NCBI GenBank assembly: GCA_026120185.1
Contig: JANUWF010001942.1
Location: 2,108,001-2,172,000, forward strand
DNA: 64,000 bases
Origin: Voacanga thouarsii
Taxonomy: Eukaryota > Streptophyta > Magnoliopsida > Gentianales > Apocynaceae
Direction of reading: 5' to 3'
Shown: in pieces, positions 34,680-44,990 of the stretch
Position numbering within the stretch: position 1 is the stretch's first letter
Layout of the letters: each line of letters starts with the position of its first letter
The notes under the pieces: generated by a model
Told to the model about the DNA's origin: nothing
The model's database searches: none
The model's input: only the letters and a program-made list of their open reading frames with translations
Made by a program: the position numbers and the translations under genes

Positions 34680-35709
34680 TGATATGATTTTGGGACTGAT
34701 TCTTTGAAGAATTTTGTGGCTATTTATAAGTGAAAAAACAAGACCCAAATAAGCGTTTAAAACAAAAATTTTAGTGAAGAAATAAATATCCAATTCAAAA
34801 TACAAATACCCTAAGCTAAGTAGAGAACCTAGAACACTAGAAATAAGAATTAAGTCTACTAAACTACTCCCAACAACCCTTCATTCAGCTAGGAAATCAA
34901 GAACAAATTGAAGAAGAGATTTAGGCAATCAAGATTTACTCCTACTCTAGGACCTAAGTAAAACAAGTTCCAAAGACATTATTTTGGTAAGCTAATTTGA
35001 TCTATCATTATGAGTTTATAGACTTAATTCATAGGTAAGGAATGAAAATATGAGAAATAGTCTTGGCCTTCATGGAAGAACCTCAAAGAACTCTCTCAAC
35101 AGTGTCTTTTGATCTCAAATATAATATCCAATTTACAGATGAAATATTATAATGGGGTATATATAGAGAATCCTAATTTGGTCTAAAAAGACTTTATATA
35201 TCATGGACAAAATAAAAGTAGCTAAAATAAACTTGAAACAAAGCAAAAGATATGTTTAGGAGGTTTACATGGACATGCTTGGAGCTGTAGAGCGGTGCCG
35301 GAGGTAGGATGTCATAGCATGCATGACCATGCATATAGTCGTGCAACTGTGCACGACTTGGTGCACAGTCATACATCTGGCAGTGCACATAATTTCTTTT
35401 GATATTTGCACGAGTAGTTGCATGCTCGTGCACTTTGGCCAGGTTTCTGTACTCCCAAATTGATCTCTTTGATCTCTTCCTTGTTGCATTGTATGTTCTT
35501 GGACCTCCATATGTGTTGTGGGATACTTTGAGCTCCTCTTAGCCTTTCCTTTAGCATCCATCTCTTTACAAACTTCTTGGTCCTTAGCTTGAATGCTTGG
35601 TTTGCTTGATTTCTTCTTTGAAAACCTTCAACATTTGAATTCATCCAAGGCTCCATGGATTGTAGTTTAATTCTCAATCTCCCTTCTTTAGCTTTGGCAT
35701 ATTACTTAG
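34680..35709 (-). repeat. 5' LTR of gypsy element D
   Basis: It begins TGATATGATTTTGGG and follows the A/C LTR plan in order, though strongly diverged. It loses homology near ATATTACTTAG (about 35700-35709) so the canonical CCTATCA end is missing. In place of the GGCGCC cluster it has other palindromes (GTGCAC, GCATGC, ATGCAT) at 35316-35440. Confidence 0.8.
35316..35440. promoter_or_regulatory. GTGCAC/GCATGC palindrome cluster in LTR of D
   Basis: Within 125 bases there are CATGCATG, CCATGCATAT, TCGTGCAACTGTGCACGA, TGGTGCACAG, AGTGCACA, TTGCATGCTCGTGCAC. It occupies the same place as the GGCGCC cluster of A and C. Confidence 0.45.
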
Positions 35710-35724
35710 TAGTTGGGGTCTGTA

Positions 35725-35910
35725 TTTCTCTATTTTTACTCGATTAAATAATAAAATAAAGTTTGGAAGTAGGAGTAATTGATATGGTTCCTAGGGATTC
35801 TTCGATACTTACTAACTAGATTCTACGCTATATTATGGGTATACTTGCCCAAATATGTATGTGTGTATAAGTTAAATTGGTATTTTAAATTAAAACTTGG
35901 TTGAGCTTGA
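35725..35910 (+). repeat. Fragment of Athila-like LTR end
   Basis: GATTAAATAATAAAATAAAGTTTGG and GGGTATACTTGCCC with TTTTAAATTAAAACTTGGTTGA follow the last 200 bases of the H LTR and of the LTR at 1-1428, plus orientation. No ends or duplications are visible. Confidence 0.6.
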
Positions 35911-35984
35911 ATGAAATTTCTCTATTACAAGAGAATACACAAAACTATAAATACACAAGAATGCACGCACAACATATTTTCATT

Positions 35985-37215
35985 GGGGAATAGGTAAAAA
36001 TGGTAGCAATCCGTCATATTTCTTGTTTTCAGCTTTCACCTTTTGATAGGTAAGGCAAATGGACACATATTGTGCAATTTCTCTTTTCATACCCAGCCAC
36101 AAAAACATCTTTTTTAAGTCTTGATACATCTTTATTTCACTGGGATATATAGTTTATCTGCTCTTTTGGGCTTCTTCCAAAATTTTCTTCTTTAGCTCAC
36201 CCTTATCCAACATACACCAGCTTGCCCAAAAATATAATACCCCTTGATCATCCACTCAAAAATTTTGGTTTCCTCTCCCTACCTCATTCTTCATGAAATT
36301 ACAAAAATTTAGATTATTCAATTGAGCGTGGATGATTTCTTGCCTTAGCTCTGGGACCACCATCAAATTTCTTATCAAAATTCATCCTTCTCCTACTTCA
36401 GCTCCATAGACAATGCTTCTTACTCTACATGTAGTTCTTGTGCTCATAGTCTAGCCAAGCTTACCTTTCTACTCAATGTGTTGGCTGCAGTATTAGCCTT
36501 TCTGGATGATAATTGATCAAGCATTGATAGTCCTCAAGAAATTTCATCCACCTTTTTTGCCTTAGATTCAAATCCATATGTATAAATTATACTTCAAGTT
36601 TTTATGATCAATAAACACTTCATAAAAAAAACTATACATAATGTCACCACCTTTTTAAAGAAAATCTAATAGTGCCCAACTCCAAATTATGGGTAGGATA
36701 ATTTACTTCATGTGGTTTGAGTTTTTACGAGGTAAAAGTTATAGCTTTGTTTCCTTGCATCAACAAGGCTCCTAATCCTCCTTCAATATGTTTGTGTATA
36801 AAGTGTAGGATTTTCCTTCCTCCAACAAACTTAGCACAGGTATATAGATAAGTCCTCTCTTGAGCTCTTGGAAGCTTTTTTCACATTTCTCATTCCACGA
36901 ATACAGTGTATTCTTTTGTAATTGTTTGGTCAAAGAAGATGCAAGGATTGAGTATCCTTTAATAATGTGGCAGTAATATTCCATTAGCCCTATATGAAAC
37001 TTTGAATCTCCATGATGTTCTCGGGCTCCTTCCAAAAGTAATCACTTCTACTCTAGATGGAACTTCTTTAATCCTGTCCTTAGTTATCATATGTCCTAAA
37101 GTTGAAACTATGTCCATCTAGAACTTACATTTGCTAAACTTGGCAAAAATTTATGCTCCCTCTATTTCTCCGAAACTAATTCCAATTGTTCTATATGTTC
37201 AAACCTAGTATTGGA
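35985..37215 (-). pseudogene. pol: Gypsy element G: RT end, RNase H and integrase N-terminus
   Basis: On the minus strand the order is RT end (about 37060-37215; HKFLPSLANV and a FLGHMIT-like phrase), the RT-RNase H connection and RNase H start (36772-37035; EYYCHIIKGYSILASSLTKQL, WNEKCEKSFQELKRGL, YTLYTNILKED), RNase H through a NLRQKRWMKFLEDYQ-like phrase (about 36540-36600), and an integrase zinc-finger end with CLTYQKVKAENKKYDGLLP (about 36000-36060). Many stops and frameshifts. LTRs are not visible. It is a different family from A/C/D, which have no pol here. Confidence 0.8.
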
Positions 37216-37349
37216 CGTAGTCTTAGGAATATTCTTCTCTTACATTCTCACTTGATATTATCCTTGTAAAACCTCACCCTAAGATTACCCTTAGAGAAAG
37301 GGGAGGGACATGTATTGGTTTACCCTTGAAAATTTCATGTTTATGTGTT

Positions 37350-37401
<52 letters not shown>

Positions 37402-37669
37402 TTTGACTTGAGTGCTACTTAGATGTTTACTTTGGTACAATTAAATACCTTAACTATATGACTTGGATTATACATTATATAATTCTTTTGATTGAAATTG
37501 AACTAGGAAAGATTTAGGTGTGAGATTAAAGAACATAAGGATTTTTTGGTGGATTATAGATTACAAAAAGTATTGTGGTTTAAATGGAAGAGTTTTGGAA
37601 TCCTATTTGGTCAACCGGAGATCGAATACTGCCTATCATATAAATATTTCATTTTATTTTTCCATTCTC
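37216..37669. other. Unassigned interval between G and F with (TA)n
   Basis: There is no gene. It contains a long TA repeat and, from 37440 to 37660, AT-rich sequence without recognisable homology in the window. Confidence 0.4.
37354..37398. repeat. (TA)n microsatellite
   Basis: About 22 uninterrupted TA units. Confidence 0.95.
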
Positions 37670-37674
37670 TACTA

Positions 37675-38149
37675 TGAAGGATCGTGGAAAAATAAAAATG
37701 CAGGGGAAAATAGCAATTTAAAATTTTTTTTATGAGCCAAAGTTTAGGAATACTTACTTTTAGGTCGCTTAGATTGAATAACCGGAAGATTTAGGTTTAA
37801 CAGAACACTTTGATTTGTCACGATTACTTGTTCTGCAAGAATACCGGTGAAGCATCCACTCATTCACATTAATACATGCAACAAGATTGCAAACTTTCAA
37901 TCTTTCAAATTATTCTTGAATCTCCTATAGGGTATCTACTTGTGAAAGTAGAAAAATAGGTGAAAAAATAATTTTCTTGGAAGAATATTGAGAGAACTAT
38001 TATTTTTTTTAAAGAAAAGAAAACTAATGGGAAAAAAAAATTGCAAGAACCGGTGGTTTTTTTAAAACAAGAAAAACAAAAGCTACATATATGTATTGTT
38101 TTCCTCGGTTGACCAAATTTTAAAAAAGTGAACACAAGTCATGCATGAA
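37675..38149 (-). repeat. Left LTR of F, first part
   Basis: It starts TGAAGGATCGTGG and matches 56156-56645 of the right LTR. It ends in the duplication ATGAA (38145-38149) where K is inserted; it continues at 48450. Confidence 0.9.
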
Positions 38150-41100
38150 TGTAACATCCCTCTTTTGTACACTTTGATTGGTGACTACTTAATATAGAAT
38201 GAGTATTTGTAAGAAGGCTCAGAATAAGAAATGGTTAGTTTAATGAACTGAACGTTTTGGTGCGATAAAAATATTTAGGGGTATTTTTAGAGTTTTGAAA
38301 TTATGGGGACCTAGATGGAATTTTTGGATTTGTTCTACCTGTACACTAAATCCTTAGATTGCGACAATTTTTATTAGAATGAGAATTTAAGGGTACATTA
38401 AGAAAAAAAAATTGATCAGTGTGATGAGACAAGTATTTTAGTATAAATTGAGTTATCGGAGGTATCAGGGGCATTTTCATAATTTTGACTAACAATCGGG
38501 ATTTTGACTGGAGTTTGGAAAGAATTGAGAATTTTGATTCCCATTATTGAATTTGGTGAAATTTATAAATTCTATTAGTGGAATAAAATATTTTCCCGAT
38601 GCGAACTGAAATTACAATTATTTTCTGAGGAAAATTCTAAAATACGATCAAAATTGAGATAAGTGGCATAACATGATTGATGGATGGAAACAAGTGTCAA
38701 AACACCATTAGAGGAGTGAAATATTTATAGGATTATGTAATTGGAAAAGCTTATAAGATAAGCTTAAGAAGTAATAAGGAAAATGGTGGAAAATTGAGAA
38801 AATGACGTGTAAAGTTAGCCACACTGTGTGACCAATTTGGTCACAAATTTGACCAACAAATGGTGGTGGAAATGCTGTGAAAACAGCCAGATTTCATGCA
38901 GCTATAAGGGAGGAAAGAAAGAGAAAAAAAAAAAAAAACAGAGAGAAAATAAGAGAAAAAGTTGAGAAAAAACAAGGAAAATTAGAAAAGAGAGAGAGAA
39001 GTGTGTTCTTAGTGATTCTTGGCGCAAAATCAAGCTAGAAGATCTCATACACAAGGTAAAAAGCTATACTTCATGAATTAAAGTTGTAGATTTCATTGCA
39101 AGGATTATTATGGTATGAATATTGTTGGGAAAGTATGAAAGATGTAATTTTGTCAAGCATGATTTCTATATATATAGTGAAGATTGGTGTGTGCATTTGT
39201 GTGCCGGTTTGTTTGAGGGTTTATGTGTGGTGTTTTATATGGTATATAAAGGTGTTTTAATGGTGGTTGTTCATGGCTGCACAAGAAGGTATAAGAAATG
39301 GAAAGGAAAAATGGAATTAATTGTTGAAGAAAATGAATTGTTAATGTTGTTGTTTGCATTTGTTGAACTTGATATTGGAAAATATAATTTTGCTGGGGTA
39401 AGTATCTCTGAAAATCAGAGAATTGAAGGCCATTATTATGGAATTTAAGATGGTTTAAGTGTTATATGGTTGCTAGGATTAAAGTGGAATAGATGGTGTG
39501 AAGAAAGGAAACAAAAACAGAAATTCTGTTTTGAAGAATTTCCGAGCAGCTTTGAAGAATGAATAAACTGTACAAATTGGCTTGTTGTTCTGGAATCTCA
39601 TGACCTGAAACTTGTAGCTAAATGTCTTAGGATCATTTTGGGACCAACTTTACATGATTTGGTATTGTGAATAAAAAGTTATGTTGAAAATACCACAGGC
39701 TGCCAAAACAGTGACGGGATTGGAAAGCCGAGATATTGTAAGAAAAACTGAATGAAATGAAATGGGAAATCAGTGGTTCATGAATTGGAAATCATCAAGG
39801 AATGTCTTGAGGATATTTTGGAACAAATTTGATATCATTTGGGTATGTTTATTGAAAGTTACGTGCAAAACAAGGAGATGTGCCAATGCTGAAAATTGTA
39901 GAGTTTTCATTAAAGAACAAATAAATTCATGAAGTGATTTTATTTATGTTCATGGATGAATGAGAAGTTAAAAGGGTATATGAAGACCTTATATTCTTGT
40001 GAAGAAGAGGAAATAAAGAAATAGATTACATGGATGCAGGGATTATATTTCATTTCAATTATGGAATGACATAGAAAATGAAGTGATATCCTTAGATGAC
40101 TATATATATTTGGCCATATATATGCACATTGTCGTCAACAAGCATAGAATACTAAATACGTTATGAATGATTATTATTGTAGGCCATTCATTATTAAATA
40201 TTGGTGACAACTTAGCAAATATTTATCTTACTAAGTGATAAGCTATTTGGGGTAAGTCCCTACATCCACGCAATGTTTTCAATAAAGCTCTTTTGTGAGA
40301 AACATATTATAAAGCATGCGAGTTTATTTTATTGAAAACATTATGAATCATTTGGAAGCATAAATGATTATGCACTGTTTAAGAATGCTTTATTTTGATA
40401 AGTCATACCCATATGATGAAATGATTTGGAAACGCTGCATGAATTTCATTAAGCAACTTATGATTGCACTTCATGCATAAAAATTGTGAAAGTCATAGCA
40501 TGAGAATATGATTCTATGAAATATCAGAACAGATCCAAATTATAAATGCTCATATTCAAAGTCATTTCAGGAAAGAAAAATATTTTTAGAATGGAAATGT
40601 TTTGGAATTGATTGGGCTATGGAAATGTTGAGAATTGCTATAATCTCTGATGTGATATGATTCTTGAGTACTAAAAGAGACTTTACACCTATACTAATTT
40701 GCGTGGGTTTGAGAATGCGGTCGGTTGGTGGCCACCTCCGGGCTGTGGTCTCTTATTTCATGGGGTGCTAGGATTTGATGTTTAGTCATCCTTAGCTAGC
40801 ACACGTTATCCAAACTTGGAAATGAAAGGACTCGCATGGGACACCTGCGCCATTGTGGCAAACCATGACAATGGTTATCGTATATTTAATTGCGGCATAT
40901 GCGCTGGGTTATTCATACTAATTAATGATGTGGGATTATAAATCCCATACAAGCCAGTGTGGCAATATCAGTTGGAATAATATTTACTCCAAATGAAATA
41001 GCAATGCAAAATTTTGGATACTTAAACATATTTTAAAAATACGGAATGATTTCTAATTGAAAAGCCCAAAGTTTAGATTATTCACCATGTTTTGGTGTTG

Positions 41101-41547
41101 AGAATCTATTTTCCCGACGAAAAGAGCAATACTTCAATGATTTCATTATATATATTTCTCAAAGAAGAAATAGTGATTTCTTTTTACTGTTCCAACAATT
41201 ATAATTATGCATCACAACCACAATGTTATTAAAACTTCTCACAGTCACACAACTTTTGCCTATACTTTTTAGGCAGACATTTTGTGAATATTTGGATTTG
41301 TTTAAAGGCATGACCCGAAGAAATTAGTTGATGTATTTTATTTTACTATTATTCGGGTTTAGATCCAAGAGACTTTGTAGCCGCAGTTTGTGTAAGTAAA
41401 TGTTCGAAATATATAATATAATTTCTTTTGAAGCTATATAGTCTTTGTGTTTGTTATTTATTAAATTGAACCGTTATAAAGTCCCCTTACCATTACTATA
41501 GGGCGACATTCGTAGCTATTTGAGCCTTGTGGCTATAGGATGTTACA
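38150..41547 (+). repeat. 5' LTR of K
   Basis: TGTAACATCC to GGATGTTACA, followed two bases later by the primer site. It contains a 108-codon open frame (39122-39448) that is also present in the 3' LTR. Confidence 0.95.
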
Positions 41548-41549
41548 AT

Positions 41550-41562
41550 TGGTATCAGAGCC
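41550..41562 (+). other. Primer-binding site of K (initiator tRNA-Met)
   Basis: TGGTATCAGAGCC, a full-length match to the classical plant initiator tRNA-Met site, two bases after the LTR. Confidence 0.93.
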
Positions 41563-42787
41563 TAGATTTTAGGCATTCCTACAACCTATTAAGGTTAGAT
41601 GTGACCTAGTAGCCGGTTAAGTTATATAATCCAAAATTATCGAATTTAGATAAAATCGATCTTTATAAATTGGAGGATGGTTATTCTGGATTTGATCCTC
41701 GATAGTAGAGTTTATGGTATATTAGAGCTGATAATTGTTATTACAATTATAGGTCTATGAAAATAAAAACTTTTATGGAGTTAGATATTAAGATAGGTAG
41801 GATATCTGAAAATGAGGCACCCAAGTTGGTTATAATCCCTTCTGCTGAGTCAGAAGAAGAGATAGTCGAGATAGTTATGACATCTTTGATCAAGGTTAAT
41901 GGCGAAGCTATTGAAAGTGGTATAATAACAAATTATGCAGTAAGGGGTTGACCCAAACTTTGTTGGAAGTATAAAAATTAAGGTCAGGGAATCCTTCAAT
42001 TGGATATACCCCGAGTACTATTTTGTATACTCTAACTCTGGATCCTAGTTTCTAGGACCAGTAATGATAATAAATAGAGGACTCTATGCACTTGAGGGTT
42101 TGTTGTGTATATGGTATGAGCTAAGATTTGTGTACTGGTATAATGTGCTCGTATAAAATTTTGTGTACTGGAAATCCTATAATGTGGAAAATCCAAAGGG
42201 GTGCAATTATACCAGCACTAATGCATCATATTTCATTAGAACTTCAAAGTTAAGCATGCTTGGGCAAGAGAAGTACTATGATGGGTGACCCCTGGGAAGT
42301 GACCTTAAAAGTTGAAGGAGAAGATTTGGAGGAATTTATACAAAGAAATAAAAGGGAATTCTAATCTTTTGACTCTAAAAGACTTGGAAGACCTAGTCGA
42401 TAGAAGAAAATAAATTTTCTAGAAATAGAGCTACTGAAGAAAGGTAAGTCATTCATTGATTTAAGTATGAGAAGATGAGCATAAAACTATAAATTACCTT
42501 ACCTGGATTATCTATAGGATGAGGAATTCAAGAAGAAATTATATAGGAACGAGATCGGGATTTGTAAGGGATAATCAAGGCCGTCTAATCTCAGCTCCCA
42601 AATCAAGAGCAAATAAATTATCGATAAAAGAACGAGTGGCTGTTTTGGATGAAATGGATCTCAGAATGGTAACAAACAACAGTGATTGTAGAAGGTAAAG
42701 TTTTATTGATGACAAGAAGGCTAAGATTATGATAAATCCAACTTCTTTTCACATTACTTATCTTTTTGTTTAAGGTAAGGATTAAAG
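41563..42787 (+). other. Decayed leader/gag region of K
   Basis: The stretch has only short frames (for example 41757-41951, acidic, unrecognised). By position gag should be here but I cannot see a Gag domain. It includes the 5S-like segment. Confidence 0.5.
42199..42301 (+). pseudogene. 5S rRNA-like segment, 3'-truncated, inside K
   Basis: About 103 bases follow plant 5S rRNA from its 5' end: GGGTGCAATTATACCAGCAC, TAATGCATCATATTTCATTA, GAACTTCAAAGTTAAGC, TGCTTGGGCAAGAGAAGTAC and GATGGGTGACC, then CCTGGGAAGT. Most differences from 5S are C-to-T or G-to-A. The internal RNA polymerase III promoter parts (box A AGTTAAGC..., intermediate element, box C GATGGGTGACC region) are largely kept. The last 17 or so bases of 5S are missing, so no intact 5S RNA can be made. 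It is in the sense orientation of K. Confidence 0.88.
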
Positions 42788-44980
42788 ATGGAAAACATCC
42801 CTATGAACTGGGAATTAGCACTTCTTAAAGGAAAACATATGAACAGGGATAAGAAGTGTTTGGAACATGACGAATTGGTAACAGATATGGTTCTGAATGA
42901 AAATTTCATATATGTACTTACAAATGACTATGATACTATACTTGTCATGGATTGGTTATTGCAGTATCATGCCCCAATTAATTATAGAAACAAAGTGATA
43001 TAGCTTTATGAACCAAGCAATGATGTATTGGAATTCTGGAGGGGAAACAAAGTAAGGAAGAAGGATTACCTTATATCTGGAGTTACGGCTATAAATTGTT
43101 ATAAGAGTTGCTCCGGAAAGAGAATTTGCGAATACTATTAATTCAGTACTAATTACAGAACCAATTGCAAGAACATCTATAGAATGGTGCCAATAGGGAT
43201 GAAGGAATTTAAGAATAGCAACATGAATTATTGAAACAAGAGTTTGTGCGATGTAGTCCACCTCCTTGTGGACCACCAATGTTGTTTGTGAAAAAGAAGA
43301 ATAGAGTATTGAGGATGTGTATAGATTATCATGGATTAAATACGATGACAGTGAAGAATAAATATCTTTTGCCTATGGTTAATGAATTATTCGATCAATT
43401 TCAAGGAACAAGATGTTTTCTAAATTGGATTTAAGGTAATGATATTATCAGGTGCTGATTCGGAATAGGATATTCTAGAAATCACATTTAATATACAATA
43501 TGGGCATATTGAGTTTGCAGTCATACTATTTTGTGTTACCAATGCCCCTATTACATTCATGGATTGGATGCACCAAGTGTTTCAATCATACTTGGATAAC
43601 CCTACCATTGCCTTTTAGACGATGTCTTAGTGTATTCTATAAGCCCTCAGGGACATAAAATATACCTTCAAAAAATATTAGAAAAATTACCGGAGGCTAA
43701 AGTATATGTAAAATTTACCAAATTTGAATTTTGGTTAACTAAAATAGCATTTTTGAAGCATGTGATATCTAAAGAAGGAATCATAGTAGATCATGTGAAG
43801 GTTGAGATAATGATGAATTAGAAACTCTCTGAGACTTTGACAAAGGTACAAGGAAAGTTCTGTATATAAAAGTGTGAAAGAAGTTTCCCAAAATTGAAGT
43901 GAAGATAAGCTTTAGCATTTCTCTTGATGGATAAACTCTATGAGATATACTTTGACACCTTTAAGGAAGGATTAGAAAAAGTATTAATGTAAGGGACAAG
44001 GGTAAGAGCGTATATCTCAAGAAAATTGAAACCTCATAAAGGAAGGCAGAAGATGTTAAGGAAAGAAGCAATTAAAGAGAAAGAAGAAAATCCCAAGAAA
44101 ATGATGGTGTAATCCTTCAAGACCAGTATTGGATTCCAAGGCCAATCGCTAAGGAACAAGGTATTTTAGCAAGACACCTCAAAGTAAGTATACAATCCAC
44201 TCGGAGATGGTTAAGATGTATCGTGACTTAAAATGGCATTACTAGTGGATTGACATTACATCTCTCAATTTGTAGCTCAATGCTTCACATGTCAACAAGT
44301 AAAAGATGATCAATAATGGTTATGAGGGTTATTACAATCGTTGCCCATACTATCATAGAAGTGGGATGAAATTTTCATGGATTTCATAACAGAATTACCC
44401 CTGATAGGAGGATTAAGAAATACTATTTGTATTGTAGTGGGTTCATTAATCAAAATTGACCATTTTCTCCCTATCAATTAATAAGACTCTTTGGAGGAAA
44501 CCGGGCAAGATATATATGTAGGAAGTAATTAGATTGTACGAAGTACCCTTCACTGGTCTATCTGATCATGATTCGAAAATTTACTTTCACAGTTTGGAGT
44601 AAGCTGCAACAATTGTCTGGGACAACATTGAAATTTAGCACTGCAGTACACATGTAAACAGATAGATAAATGGAACAAGTGATTAGGACATTGTAAAACA
44701 TGTTGTGGGCATATACCTTAGATTTGGAACCAAATGGATTGATAACTTGACATATGTGAAGTTTGCATACAATAATAGGTATCAAACGACAAATAGAATG
44801 GCCCCATTCGAAGCTTCACATGCAAGAAAGTCCCAAACACCCTTATATTAGGAAGAAATTAATGCCTTGGTACATTGGACCTTCTCCAATCCTGGAATGG
44901 ATTGGAAGTGGAGCATATCAATTGAAATTTTCTACAAAACTACATGGAGATTCGAATTTTGAGGACGAAATTCCTTAAAG
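42788..44980 (+). pseudogene. pol: K protease, reverse transcriptase, RNase H and integrase remnant
   Basis: The frames in order are: retropepsin end (42788-43003; YDTILVMDWLLQYHAPINYRNKV); RT fingers (43231-43434; PPCGPPMLFVKKKNRVLRMCIDYHGLNTMTVKNKYLLPMV); RT palm, with LLDDVLVYS at about 43612-43638 keeping both catalytic Asp codons (43618-43623); RT end (43630-43821; LPEAKVYVKFTKFEFWL, FLKHVISKEGI); a short RNase H piece (about 43900-44060, SRKLKPHK); integrase pieces (about 44200-44700); and a C-terminal part (44763-44978, RKKLMPWYIGPSPILEWIGSGAYQL) ending NFEDEIP just before the polypurine tract. Stops and frameshifts occur throughout, and the RNase H and integrase core are much shortened. 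Confidence 0.9.
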
Positions 44981-44990
44981 GATGGGAGAT
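44977..44990 (+). other. Polypurine tract of K
   Basis: AAAGGATGGGAGAT directly before the LTR start TGTAACATCC at 44991. Confidence 0.9.

Noticed and set aside
37665..37669. TTCTC as target duplication of copia F with 58215-58219
   Set aside because: On the left five bases (TACTA) separate it from the LTR start given by alignment; kept only as a possibility in the entry of F.
42199..42301. Functional 5S rRNA gene
   Set aside because: The 3' end is missing, there are many substitutions, and no T-run terminator or repeat unit follows.
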